Shown here in pieces: positions 44,848-53,961 of a stretch of 64,000 nt of DNA. Below the pieces are notes generated by a model. It did not search any database. It worked only from the letters and a program-made list of their open reading frames with translations, and was not told the DNA's origin. The stretch lies in contig CBFGTM010000008.1 in assembly GCA_965652025.1 (NCBI GenBank), positions 24,102 to 88,101 on the forward strand. The letters are read 5' to 3'. Numbering within the stretch: position 1 is the first letter of the stretch; the number at the start of each line of letters is the position of its first letter. Both the position numbers and the translations under genes were made by a program. Origin of the DNA: CAVVWJ01 sp965652025 (GTDB lineage Bacteria > Gemmatimonadota > Gemmatimonadetes > Gemmatimonadales > GWC2-71-9).

Positions 44848-45420
44848 ATGACCAGCACCCAGGATCACCTCTCCGGCATAACCCGCACCGGTCCATTCGC
44901 GGGGTTTTACCAGCGGTTTGAGGACCTGATCGCCGAATCCAGCCACATGGCCCTCTACTTCATCCACTCGCGCCGCTGGCGGGAAAACCACGATGCAGCC
45001 ATCAAGGCGTTTGTGAAACGGGAAGGCACCACGCTCGAGGCGTTCCTGCCAGACCTGGAGAATCACGAGCTCATGTTCTCACTGGAGAAGCACTTCGAGG
45101 ACGGACCCCAGATTCCTGCGCTGGTGGTTGACGCCTATCGGTACTTCGGTCGCCTGGCGCAGCAGTTCGGGAAGCCGGTTGAGCTGTGGCTCTACGGCAG
45201 ATATCCCACTTTTTCCTTCTACCAGTTCGACCGGCGCGCCATCATTGCCCTCTACTCCAACACCGCGGCCAAGAAGGGAGCACCCGCTCTCGAAATAACC
45301 GCTGACGGTCTGCTGGGCGAGTTCCTCACCACCGACATCGAAGACCTGAAGCGAGAATGCCGCAGGCGAACCCCAGATGAGCTGGAATCAGTCATCGCAA
45401 GCGCCGGCGCGTCCACTTAG
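44848..45420 (+). CDS. uncharacterised protein, possibly DUF5919/PLD-fold-like
   Basis: A 190-residue soluble protein not securely recognised. The order of elements resembles catalytically degenerate phospholipase-D-fold domains such as DUF5919: HMALYFIHSRRWRENHDAAI, a Glu-rich middle, VELWLYGRYPTFSFYQFDRR, then AIIALYSN and LLGEFLTTDIEDL. No HKD motif is present, so hydrolase activity is unlikely if the resemblance is real. It is a lone plus-strand gene between two long minus-strand operons. TAGTCT lies five bases before the ATG and no Shine-Dalgarno is seen. The upstream region has two palindromic elements. Function unknown. Confidence 0.7.
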   Translation: MTSTQDHLSGITRTGPFAGFYQRFEDLIAESSHMALYFIHSRRWRENHDAAIKAFVKREGTTLEAFLPDLENHELMFSLEKHFEDGPQIPALVVDAYRYFGRLAQQFGKPVELWLYGRYPTFSFYQFDRRAIIALYSNTAAKKGAPALEITADGLLGEFLTTDIEDLKRECRRRTPDELESVIASAGAST

Positions 45421-45441
45421 ATCCAGCGGCCGTCCTTTGGT

Positions 45442-46805
<1,364 letters not shown>

Positions 46806-46806
<1 letters not shown>

Positions 46807-47942
46807 TAGTCCCTCACACTCCGGCGGGTGGTTTCCCGGGCCCACCGGTCCGCGGCCCGCACCGCCTCGACCGAGGTTGCCGGCGCCGGAACGTGGGCCT
46901 CCAGGGTCCGCTCGATGGCCTCGCTGATTCGCCCAAAGGGAATGGCACCCTCCAGAAACGCGGCAACGGCCACCTCGTTCGCGGCGTTGAATACTGCAGG
47001 AGCGGTGCCGCCGGCCCGACCTGCCGCCAGCCCGGCTCTCAGGGCCCGGAACACTTCGCCCCGGACCGGCTCGAAGGTGAGTGGCCCGGCCGCGATAGGG
47101 TCGAACCGGCGAGTGCCTGAGTCAGGCAGCCGCTCGGGGTGGGTCAGGGCGTAGAGGATGGGCAGCTCCATGGTCGGAAATCCGAGCTGGGCTAGCACAC
47201 TTCCGTCACAGAACTCGGCGAAGGCATGGACCACACTCTGGGGATGCACCACCACCTCGAGGGCATCGTACGGCAGACCGAATAGATAATGTGCCTCGAT
47301 CAGCTCGAGTGCCTTATTGGCCAGGGTGGCACAGTCGATGGTGATCTTGGCACCCATCCGCCAGGTGGGATGCTGGAGCGCCTGCTCTACCGTTGCGTGC
47401 CAAACCCGGTCGGAGTCCCAGTCACGGAATGGCCCTCCTGACGCGGTGAGGATGAGTCGAGCCAGGCCGTCGTCGCGCCCGGTGACACACTGGAGCACCG
47501 CGCTGTGCTCGGAGTCAATGGGGACCACTTCTCCACCCCCGGCACAGGCGGCCTGGGCCACCAGATCACCCGCCATGACCAACGTCTCCTTGTTGGCCAG
47601 GGCTACCCGCTTCCCTGCCCGGAGCGCCGCCAGTGTCGCCTCGAGGCCGGCCGCACCGACTACGGCGTTCACCACGATGTCGGCTTCGGGGTGGGTTGCG
47701 GCCTCGACCAGCACATCAGGACCGGTGGGCCACCGGGCGTCACCGTCGAGCCCGGCCAGGGCTGCGTATGATGGGCGCCACTCGGCCACCTGCGCTTCCA
47801 TCTCCTTCCGGTTCCTTCCGGCGGTCAGTGCTACCAGGCGGAAGTGGTCCTGCTGCCGACGGAGTACGTCGAGCGTGCTGCGGCCAATCGATCCGGTCGA
47901 GCCGAGCAGTGCGACGCCGCGCGGTATTCCCAGGGCCGGCAT
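46806..47942 (-). CDS. dxr: 1-deoxy-D-xylulose 5-phosphate reductoisomerase
   Basis: Second step of the MEP isoprenoid pathway, DXP to MEP with NADPH. N-terminal Rossmann loop LLGSTGSIGRSTLDV, ANKETLVMAG, substrate/metal segment PIDSEHSAVLQC, and the C-terminal NAANEVAVAAFL. 378 residues. One-base overlap with cdsA (TGATG) and with rseP. Confidence 0.97.
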
Positions 47943-48814
47943 CAGATGACGCCAAACCCGCGGTAGAGCGCCGCGGCTATCGGGACGACGAAGTAGAGCG
48001 AATCGAATCGGTCCAACACGCCTCCATGACCGGGTATCAGGCGGCTGGAGTCCTTGACCCCTGCCTCTCGCTTGAACAGCGATTCCACCAGATCACCAAC
48101 CTGCCCCACAATCGAGAGGACCCCGGCGATTACCAGCAACTGCCCCAGCGGGATGACTGGCCCCACCCGGGAGAAAACCAGTGCCGCGAAGAGAGGAGCC
48201 ACCAGAAGCCCGCCAGCCACGCCCGCCAGACTGCCGGAACGGGTCTTCCCCGGACTTACCTCCGGGGCGAGCTTGGGGCCACCGAAGGCACGCCCGCCAA
48301 ACATCGCCGCCGTGTCGCACACCCAGGTTACCACCAGGGGGAAAAATACCAGCCAGGCGCCCGGCCAGGACCTCAGCCCGTACTGGTTATGCCGAATGGC
48401 CAGCAGGAACGCCGGAAGGGCACCGGTGTACACCACCGCCAGAAGGGTGACCCCTGCGACGGAAAGAGGACGATCAGCCGGCCGACGGACTGCCAGGACC
48501 CAGGTCAGTAGCAGAATCACCCATACGGCGCCGATATACGGCGCCGCCTGCCACGCCAAGGTCCGCGACTCCGACGTAGCCCCGGCTCCGTACATCAGCA
48601 GCGGAAGCAGGGCCGCGCTGGCAATTCCGAGCGGCCGCAATGGGCGCACATTGCTGCCCCCCGCCAGATCGAACAGCTCCCGGGCACCCAGGGCGCCGAC
48701 CAGGCCGAGCACGATCGCGAGCGGGTAGCCGCCATACCAGATCAGACCCAGGGCCAGTGGAATGGCCACAACGGCGAAGGTGACCCGCCGGACCAGATTG
48801 GCGTCCACGCTCAT
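47942..48814 (-). CDS. cdsA: phosphatidate cytidylyltransferase
   Basis: Membrane enzyme making CDP-diacylglycerol from phosphatidate and CTP; this product feeds PssA (3913-4791). 290 residues, about eight hydrophobic segments, and the C-terminal signature KREAGVKDSSRLIPGHGG followed by LDRFDS. The frame is open to 49138, but ATG 48814 forms an ATGA overlap with uppS and gives the normal length. Confidence 0.95.
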   Translation of the reverse strand: MSVDANLVRRVTFAVVAIPLALGLIWYGGYPLAIVLGLVGALGARELFDLAGGSNVRPLRPLGIASAALLPLLMYGAGATSESRTLAWQAAPYIGAVWVILLLTWVLAVRRPADRPLSVAGVTLLAVVYTGALPAFLLAIRHNQYGLRSWPGAWLVFFPLVVTWVCDTAAMFGGRAFGGPKLAPEVSPGKTRSGSLAGVAGGLLVAPLFAALVFSRVGPVIPLGQLLVIAGVLSIVGQVGDLVESLFKREAGVKDSSRLIPGHGGVLDRFDSLYFVVPIAAALYRGFGVI

Positions 48815-49554
48815 CCCGCTTCGACGCGGCCGAACCGGCGGTCGCGCCGCTGAAACTCCAGAATCGCCTCGAAGAGATGGCGGCGGGTGAAGTCGGGCCA
48901 GAGCACGGGCGTGACATACAGCTCGGCATAGGCCAGCTGCCAGAGCAGGAAGTTGGAGATCCGCATCTCCCCCGAGGTGCGGATCAGCAGATCGGGATCG
49001 GGCCACTCGGCGGTGTACAGCATTCGTCCCACCGCCTCCTCGTCGATCTCGGCGGGGTCGAGCCGGCCGGCGGCCGCCTCCTCGGCCAGCATGCGCGCGG
49101 CCCGGGCGATCTCCGCCCGCGCACTGTAGGAGATGCATAGGTTGAGCGCCAGCGACTGCCCGCCGGCCGTCTCCGCCATGATTCGGTCGATTGCTCGTCG
49201 AGCGCCGCTGCCCAGCTGATCCAGATGGCCCAGCACCCGGACCGCGACGCTCTGCTGCCGGAGCTCGGCGGCTTCACGCGCGATGTACTCCTCCAGGAGC
49301 TTCATCAGGGCCTCGATCTCGCCGGCCGGCCGCTTCCAGTTCTCCTGGCTGAACGCGAAGAGCGTGAGCACGCCGACCCCAGCCTCCAAGCACCCCTCGA
49401 CCACCTCCCGCACGGCTTTCATGCCGGCGTGATGGCCCAGTGGTCGCGGAAGCGAGCGGCCTTTGGCCCAGCGGCCGTTGCCGTCCATGATGATGGCAAT
49501 GTGACCCGGTACCGCCCCGTGCAGCCGCAGCCGCTTCAGCAGGTCATTGCTCAT
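48811..49554 (-). CDS. uppS: undecaprenyl diphosphate synthase (cis-prenyltransferase)
   Basis: Makes the C55 lipid carrier precursor for peptidoglycan from FPP and IPP. Catalytic Asp24 in AIIMDGNGRWA; FAFSQENWKRP and the C-terminal RTSGEMRISNFLLWQ are typical. 247 residues from ATG 49554, four bases after the frr stop; the longer open frame to 49746 would overlap frr. Confidence 0.96.
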   Translation of the reverse strand: MSNDLLKRLRLHGAVPGHIAIIMDGNGRWAKGRSLPRPLGHHAGMKAVREVVEGCLEAGVGVLTLFAFSQENWKRPAGEIEALMKLLEEYIAREAAELRQQSVAVRVLGHLDQLGSGARRAIDRIMAETAGGQSLALNLCISYSARAEIARAARMLAEEAAAGRLDPAEIDEEAVGRMLYTAEWPDPDLLIRTSGEMRISNFLLWQLAYAELYVTPVLWPDFTRRHLFEAILEFQRRDRRFGRVEAG

Positions 49555-49558
49555 CCGC

Positions 49559-50113
49559 TCAGACTTCCAGGATTTCCGCTTCCTTGGAGTGAATAAGATT
49601 ATCGATCTGCTTGATGTGCTCGTCGGTGAGCTTCTGAATCTCCTTTTCGGCGTGCCGCTTATCGTCTTCCGAGATCTTCTCCAGCTTCTTGATCTTGGAG
49701 AGGGTTTCGGTGCGGGCATGGCGCACGGCAATGCGGCCTTCTTCACCCAGCTTGTGGACGACCCTGACCAGGTCCTTGCGGCGCTCCTCGGAGAGTGCCG
49801 GGAGCGGGACCCGGATCAGGTTGCCCTGGGTCGCCGGGTTGAGGCCGAGATCCGAATCGCGGATGGCCTTCTCGATGGCGTGAGCGAGGGACTTATCGAA
49901 GGGCTGCACCGTCAACAGTCGCGGCTCGGGTGCGGCGACCATGGCTACCTGATTGAGCGGAACCGAGGAGCCGTATGCCTCTACCCGAACGATGTCGAGC
50001 AGCGAGGTGCTGGCTTTGCCGCTCCGAATGGAGGTGAACTCGCGCTTGGTGCTTTCGACCGCCTTGTGCATCAGCTCGCGGCCATGCCTGCTGAGTTCCG
50101 GGATCGTGCTCAT
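49559..50113 (-). CDS. frr: ribosome recycling factor
   Basis: Splits post-termination ribosomes with EF-G. 184 residues with RSGKASTSLLDIVRVEAYGS, LNPATQGNLIRVPLPALSEERRK and a helical remainder. It overlaps pyrH by four bases, keeping the widely conserved order rpsB-tsf-pyrH-frr-uppS. Confidence 0.97.
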   Translation of the reverse strand: MSTIPELSRHGRELMHKAVESTKREFTSIRSGKASTSLLDIVRVEAYGSSVPLNQVAMVAAPEPRLLTVQPFDKSLAHAIEKAIRDSDLGLNPATQGNLIRVPLPALSEERRKDLVRVVHKLGEEGRIAVRHARTETLSKIKKLEKISEDDKRHAEKEIQKLTDEHIKQIDNLIHSKEAEILEV

Positions 50114-50820
50114 CGGACGATGGTCCCTACCCGTTCACCCTGAAGCACACGGGTGATAGCGCCGGGTTGATTGATGTTGAAGACGATGATGGGCAGCTGA
50201 TTGGCCTTGCACAGTCCGAACGCGTTGGCATCCATGACCGCATAGTTCTTGACGATGGCTTCCTGGAAGGTGAGCTCGGGAATGAAGGTGGCCGTGCGGT
50301 CGGTACGGGGATCGCTGGTGTAGATCCCGTCGACGTTGGTGGCCTTGAGGATCACCTGGGCATCGATCTCGAGCGCCCGCAGCACCCCGGCGGTGTCGGT
50401 CGAGAAGAACGGGTTCCCCGTGCCCGCCGCAAAGATGATGAGGCGTCCCTTCTCCAAGTGCCGGACTGCGCGCCGCCGGATGTATGGTTCGGCAACGGAC
50501 TCCATCCGGATTGCGGTCATCACCCGCGTATCCACCCCGATTTTCTCCAGGACATCCTGCAAAGCCAGCGCATTGATGACAGTTGCCAGCATGCCCATGT
50601 AGTCGGCGGACACCCGGTCCAACCCCTCCCGGCTGGCGGCGGTGCCCCGAACGATGTTCCCACCGCCGACCACGAGGGCCAGGTGCACGCCCAGGCCGTG
50701 CACCGCCTTGATCTCCTCCGCAAACGCCTCGACCACATGGTAGTCGAGCCCAACACCCTTCTCGCCGGCCAGCGCCTCACCGGAGATTTTCAGCAAGGCG
50801 CGGGTGTAGGCAAGGGCCAT
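50110..50820 (-). CDS. pyrH: UMP kinase
   Basis: Amino-acid-kinase-fold enzyme phosphorylating UMP to UDP. 236 residues: LLKISGEALAGEKGVGLD at the start, LALVVGGGNIVRG, and AGTGNPFFSTDTAGVLRA. One-base overlap with tsf and four-base overlap with frr. Confidence 0.97.
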   Translation of the reverse strand: MALAYTRALLKISGEALAGEKGVGLDYHVVEAFAEEIKAVHGLGVHLALVVGGGNIVRGTAASREGLDRVSADYMGMLATVINALALQDVLEKIGVDTRVMTAIRMESVAEPYIRRRAVRHLEKGRLIIFAAGTGNPFFSTDTAGVLRALEIDAQVILKATNVDGIYTSDPRTDRTATFIPELTFQEAIVKNYAVMDANAFGLCKANQLPIIVFNINQPGAITRVLQGERVGTIVR

Positions 50821-51425
50821 CAGACCTCCCCGATCTTGAACCGGGCAAAGCGCCGAACCGAGATCACCTCGCCCAGCTTGCCGGAGGCCTCCTTGATCAT
50901 CTGCCCAACGGTCTTCTTGTCGTCGCGGACGAAGGGCTGTTCCACCAGGGTGCGCTCGGCGACGAACTTCTTGAGCTTCCCGTCCACGATCTTGGTCCGG
51001 ATGTTTTCCGGTTTTCCTTCCTGGGCCACCTGCTCCTCGGCAATCCGACGCTCCCGCTCGAGGAGCTCGGCCGGGACATCTTCCGGATTTACTGCAATCG
51101 GGTCCGCCGAGGCCACGTGCAGGGCGATGTCGCGCGCGAGCTGCTGGAAGCCCTCAGTCCGGGCCACGAAGTCGGTCTCGCAGTTTAGCTCGACCAGGGA
51201 GCCCACCTGCCCGTTGTGGTGCAGGTAGCTCACCACCACCCCCTGCGACGCCACCTTCCCGGCGCGCTTCTCGGCCTTGGCAATTCCCTTCTTGCGAAGA
51301 ATCTCCGAGGCCTGGTCCATGTTACCATTGGCCTCTTCCAGCGCCCGCTTGCAGTCCATCATGCCGGCGCCAGTACGGGCCCGTAGCTCACTCACATCTT
51401 TCGGCGATATCGTCGTGCTTGCCAT
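50820..51425 (-). CDS. tsf: elongation factor Ts, short form
   Basis: Nucleotide exchange factor for EF-Tu. At 201 residues it is the short form, as in Thermus, with one core repeat: VSELRARTGAGMMDCKRAL and the switch segment LVELNCETDFVAR, followed by a C-terminal region with FVRDDKKTVGQMI. ATG 51425 with GGAG just upstream is preferred to TTG 51434. It is separated from rpsB by two hairpins. Confidence 0.96.
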   Translation of the reverse strand: MASTTISPKDVSELRARTGAGMMDCKRALEEANGNMDQASEILRKKGIAKAEKRAGKVASQGVVVSYLHHNGQVGSLVELNCETDFVARTEGFQQLARDIALHVASADPIAVNPEDVPAELLERERRIAEEQVAQEGKPENIRTKIVDGKLKKFVAERTLVEQPFVRDDKKTVGQMIKEASGKLGEVISVRRFARFKIGEV

Positions 51426-51463
51426 AGTCTCCAACCAGGTTCACTCAGGGGTGAATAGTAAAG

Positions 51464-51495
51464 CCGCCGCTCGTGCCCGGCAGGCTGAGCGGCGG
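51464..51495 (-). promoter_or_regulatory. 9-bp stem between rpsB and tsf
   Basis: CCGCCGCTC (51464-51472) and GAGCGGCGG (51487-51495) pair perfectly around a 14-base loop. It could act as partial terminator, attenuator or processing site between rpsB and tsf. No U-run follows. Confidence 0.5.
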
Positions 51496-51497
51496 AA

Positions 51498-51521
51498 GAC
51501 TGCCGGCGGAACGCCGCAGTC
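51498..51521 (-). promoter_or_regulatory. second hairpin at the rpsB stop codon
   Basis: GACTGCCGGCG and CGCCGCAGTC pair with one bulged C around a GAA loop. The stem touches the rpsB stop codon, so terminating ribosomes would disrupt it. Confidence 0.45.
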
Positions 51522-52420
51522 TATGCGCCGGCGTCGCTGGCGGCGCCGGGGGCGGCCGTCTCCGCGACTCCTTCCGCATCGGCCTCGGTCTTGAGCCGGG
51601 CCGCAATGGCCTCGGGCTTGGGCCGGCGCTTCCGCCGAGGGCGGCGTCGCTTCCGGTCGGCATCGGCGTCTCCTTCGCTACCGGCGTCGGTGCTATAGGT
51701 CTCGGCCTCGAGATCCTCCGACACCTCACGCATCGGCATCTGCGACCGCGCTTCCTTGATCACGTCAGCCAAAGCGGCCGTGATGAGGGATACCGATCGG
51801 ATCGCGTCGTCGTTGCCGGGAATGGGAACCGTAATGACGTCGGGGTCCGCGTTGGTATCCACGATAGCCACTACCGGAATTCCCAGCTTGTTGGCCTCGG
51901 CGACGGCGATCTTTTCCTTCTTGGCGTCGACTACGAAGAGGGCTCCCGGCAGCCGGCCCATGCCCTTGATGCCCTCGAGGTTGCGACTCAGCTTCACCCG
52001 CTCCCGCTCGAAGAGGAGCTTTTCCTTCTTGGTGTAGTTCTCGAAGTCGCCTTCCGCGGCACCTTGCTCCAGCTCGCGCAGCCGGCGGATCTGCTTCTTC
52101 AAGGTCTGGAAGTTGGTCAGCATGCCGCCGAGCCAGCGCTCGGTCACATAGAAGGCCCCGCAGGTCTGAGCCTCCGCCTGGACGATGGCCTTGAGCTGCT
52201 TCTTGGTGCACACGAAGAGCACGCCGTCGCCCTTGAGCACCACGCTCCGCAGCAGTTCCTCAGCCTTGGCGATCTGCCGAAGTGTCTTCTGAAGATCGAT
52301 GATGTAGATGCCGGAGCGTTCGGCGAAGATGAAGCGACGCATCTTCGGGTTCCAGCGGCGGGTCTGATGGCCGAAGTGGACTCCGGCTTCCAGCAGGTCC
52401 TGCAATTGGGGCTGTGCCAT
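51521..52420 (-). CDS. rpsB: 30S ribosomal protein S2 with charged C-terminal extension
   Basis: 299 residues against the usual 230-260. The S2 core is standard: LLEAGVHFGHQTRRWNPKM near the start, ERWLGGMLTNFQT, and IPVVAIVDTNADPD. After about residue 232 comes an extension: an acidic stretch, a basic block (RKRRRPRRKRRPKPE) and an Ala/Glu/Asp-rich end. The basic block may add rRNA contacts, but that is inference. Leader and 3' flank both carry hairpins. Confidence 0.96.
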   Translation of the reverse strand: MAQPQLQDLLEAGVHFGHQTRRWNPKMRRFIFAERSGIYIIDLQKTLRQIAKAEELLRSVVLKGDGVLFVCTKKQLKAIVQAEAQTCGAFYVTERWLGGMLTNFQTLKKQIRRLRELEQGAAEGDFENYTKKEKLLFERERVKLSRNLEGIKGMGRLPGALFVVDAKKEKIAVAEANKLGIPVVAIVDTNADPDVITVPIPGNDDAIRSVSLITAALADVIKEARSQMPMREVSEDLEAETYSTDAGSEGDADADRKRRRPRRKRRPKPEAIAARLKTEADAEGVAETAAPGAASDAGA

Positions 52421-52471
52421 TCGCTACTGAGTTCCCATCCGTGTTAGGGTTGTGCGTCCACCGCGTTCATC

Positions 52472-52506
52472 TCCGGCTGCGACCCGCGAGGGCACCCACA
52501 GCCGGA
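52472..52506 (-). promoter_or_regulatory. hairpin in the rpsI-rpsB intergenic leader
   Basis: TCCGGCTG (52472-52479) and CAGCCGGA (52499-52506) pair exactly around 19 bases inside the 104-base gap. It is a candidate site for rpsB control; S2 autoregulation through its leader is known in other bacteria. Confidence 0.4.
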
Positions 52507-52524
52507 TCCCGCGATGTGCGTGGT

Positions 52525-52926
52525 CTACCGCTTGCTGAACTGGAACCGCTTTCGAGCTCCCGGGCGACCGGGCTTCTTCCGCTCTACCGCCCTCGGATCC
52601 CGGGTCATCAGTCCCGCGGCGCGCAGCTTGGTCCGGTGTTGGCCATCTGCCTCCACCAGCGCGCGGGCGATGGCGTGGCGCAGCGCACCGGCCTGCCCGG
52701 CCTGCCCGCCACCGTTCACATGGGCCTTCACATCGAAGGCTCCGAGAGTATCGGTGGCGGTAAAGGACTGCTGAATGTGCTGGACCAACGAAGGCCGGGG
52801 GAAATAGTCGCCCAGGGTCCTGCCGTTGATGTCCCACTTACCGGTGCCGGGCGTGAGATACACCCGTGCGACACTGGTCTTCCGTCGGCCGACCGCCTGC
52901 CACCGGAACTGGGGAGTTGCTGTCAT
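52525..52926 (-). CDS. rpsI: 30S ribosomal protein S9
   Basis: 133 residues with VGRRKTSVARVYLTPGTG near the start, VNGGGQAGQAGALRHAIARAL, and the basic tail ending KRFQFSKR that reaches the P-site tRNA in other ribosomes. It overlaps rplM by four bases, the standard rplM-rpsI pair. Confidence 0.97.
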   Translation of the reverse strand: MTATPQFRWQAVGRRKTSVARVYLTPGTGKWDINGRTLGDYFPRPSLVQHIQQSFTATDTLGAFDVKAHVNGGGQAGQAGALRHAIARALVEADGQHRTKLRAAGLMTRDPRAVERKKPGRPGARKRFQFSKR

Positions 52927-53375
52927 GCGCTCGCCTTCGATGGAGTGACCGGGAACGGCTTCGGCTGCTGAGCGGCGTGGGGGTGCTCGGGCCCGGCATA
53001 CACCTTCAGCTTGCCCCGCAGCTTCTGCTTGGCCAGTGAGGTCTTGGGCAGCATGCCGAAGACCGCCTTTTCGATGATTCGTTCCGGGTGCTTGGCCAGC
53101 AGATCCCGGGCTTCGGTAAAGCGCTCGTGCCCCATATAGCCGGTGTGCCTGAAGTACACTTTGTTGCTGAGCTTCCGGCCGGTCAGCCTCACCTTGGAAG
53201 CATTGACCACGATGACGAAGTCGCCGCCGTCCATATGCGGAGTGTAGGTCGGCTTGTGCTTCCCGCGGATCAACTGGGCAACGCTGCTCGCCAGCCGTCC
53301 GAGTGGAACGCCGGTGGCGTCGACCAGATGCCAGTCATGACTGATGTCCGCCGGCTTGGCGGTAAAGGTCTTCAT
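52923..53375 (-). CDS. rplM: 50S ribosomal protein L13
   Basis: 150 residues: WHLVDATGVPLGRLAS near residue 15, YTPHMDGGDFVIVVNA, GYMGHERFTEARDLLAKHPERI (family RXXXXXKHPERI), and KLKVYAGPEHPHAAQQP. ATG 53375 has GAGGT upstream; the frame is open to 53507 but would pass through the promoter. First gene of the ribosomal/lipid operon down to rseP. Confidence 0.97.
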   Translation of the reverse strand: MKTFTAKPADISHDWHLVDATGVPLGRLASSVAQLIRGKHKPTYTPHMDGGDFVIVVNASKVRLTGRKLSNKVYFRHTGYMGHERFTEARDLLAKHPERIIEKAVFGMLPKTSLAKQKLRGKLKVYAGPEHPHAAQQPKPFPVTPSKASA

Positions 53376-53425
53376 GTACCTCGCTGCCTCGGGCTTGAAA
53401 CAGGGGCAAACCAAAACAGACCCGG

Positions 53426-53455
53426 AAGATAGGCGGTGCGCGGCGGATGGGTCAA
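53426..53455 (-). promoter_or_regulatory. promoter of the rplM-rseP operon
   Basis: TTGACC (53455-53450), 18 bases, TATCTT (53431-53426). Expected +1 near 53419, giving a 44-base leader with a Shine-Dalgarno. The TGA of the upstream biotin-carrier gene is embedded in the -35 box (TTGACC). Confidence 0.6.
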
Positions 53456-53961
53456 GGGAGGGTTTCCTCGAACTCGACCAGTATCTGCCCCTTCTCCACA
53501 GCCTCACCTGCGGCCACCCGAACCGACTTGACCCGGGCTGGTCCCGGGGCCTTCAGTTCGTTCTCCATCTTCATTGCCTCGAGGACCACCAAGCCGGCTC
53601 CGGCCGCAACCCGATCTCCGGGCTTGGCCTCGACCCGCACCACCAGACCGGGCATAGGGGCCCGCAGCACTTGGGCGGGTCTCCGCTGGTCGCCCCCGCT
53701 GGTGAGGCTGCGAATATGGCGAGTGCGCTCGTCAATGACCTCCACCTCCCAGCGGTCCCCGCCGTGAGTGAGAATCCAGCGGCCGCGCCCCTGGGCTTCC
53801 AGGGCGAGCAGGACAGGCCGTCCGTCCAGCATCAGGGTACGGAGCGGTGTTCCCGGTACCGAGTCGAGGCTGGCGCCGTGGCTATGAGCGGCCACCTTCA
53901 CCCGGTCGCCATCCAGCTCGACTTCGACCGACTGTCCGGCCACCAGGACGATGAATTTCAC
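53452..53961 (-). CDS. biotin carboxyl carrier protein of acyl-CoA carboxylase
   Basis: 169 residues; the C-terminal 75 form a biotinyl domain with the modified Lys in LEAMKMENELKAP. The N-terminal half is a beta-rich domain like the linker region of propionyl-/acyl-CoA carboxylase carriers, not the AccB type. The start is GTG 53961 in a GTGA overlap with the methyltransferase gene. With the biotin carboxylase (55175) and carboxyltransferase (57911) it completes an acyl-CoA carboxylase. Confidence 0.9.
   Translation of the reverse strand: MKFIVLVAGQSVEVELDGDRVKVAAHSHGASLDSVPGTPLRTLMLDGRPVLLALEAQGRGRWILTHGGDRWEVEVIDERTRHIRSLTSGGDQRRPAQVLRAPMPGLVVRVEAKPGDRVAAGAGLVVLEAMKMENELKAPGPARVKSVRVAAGEAVEKGQILVEFEETLP

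Noticed and set aside
44848..45420. Toxin or anti-phage effector
   Set aside because: No nuclease, HKD or toxin motif and no partner gene; defence role not supported.
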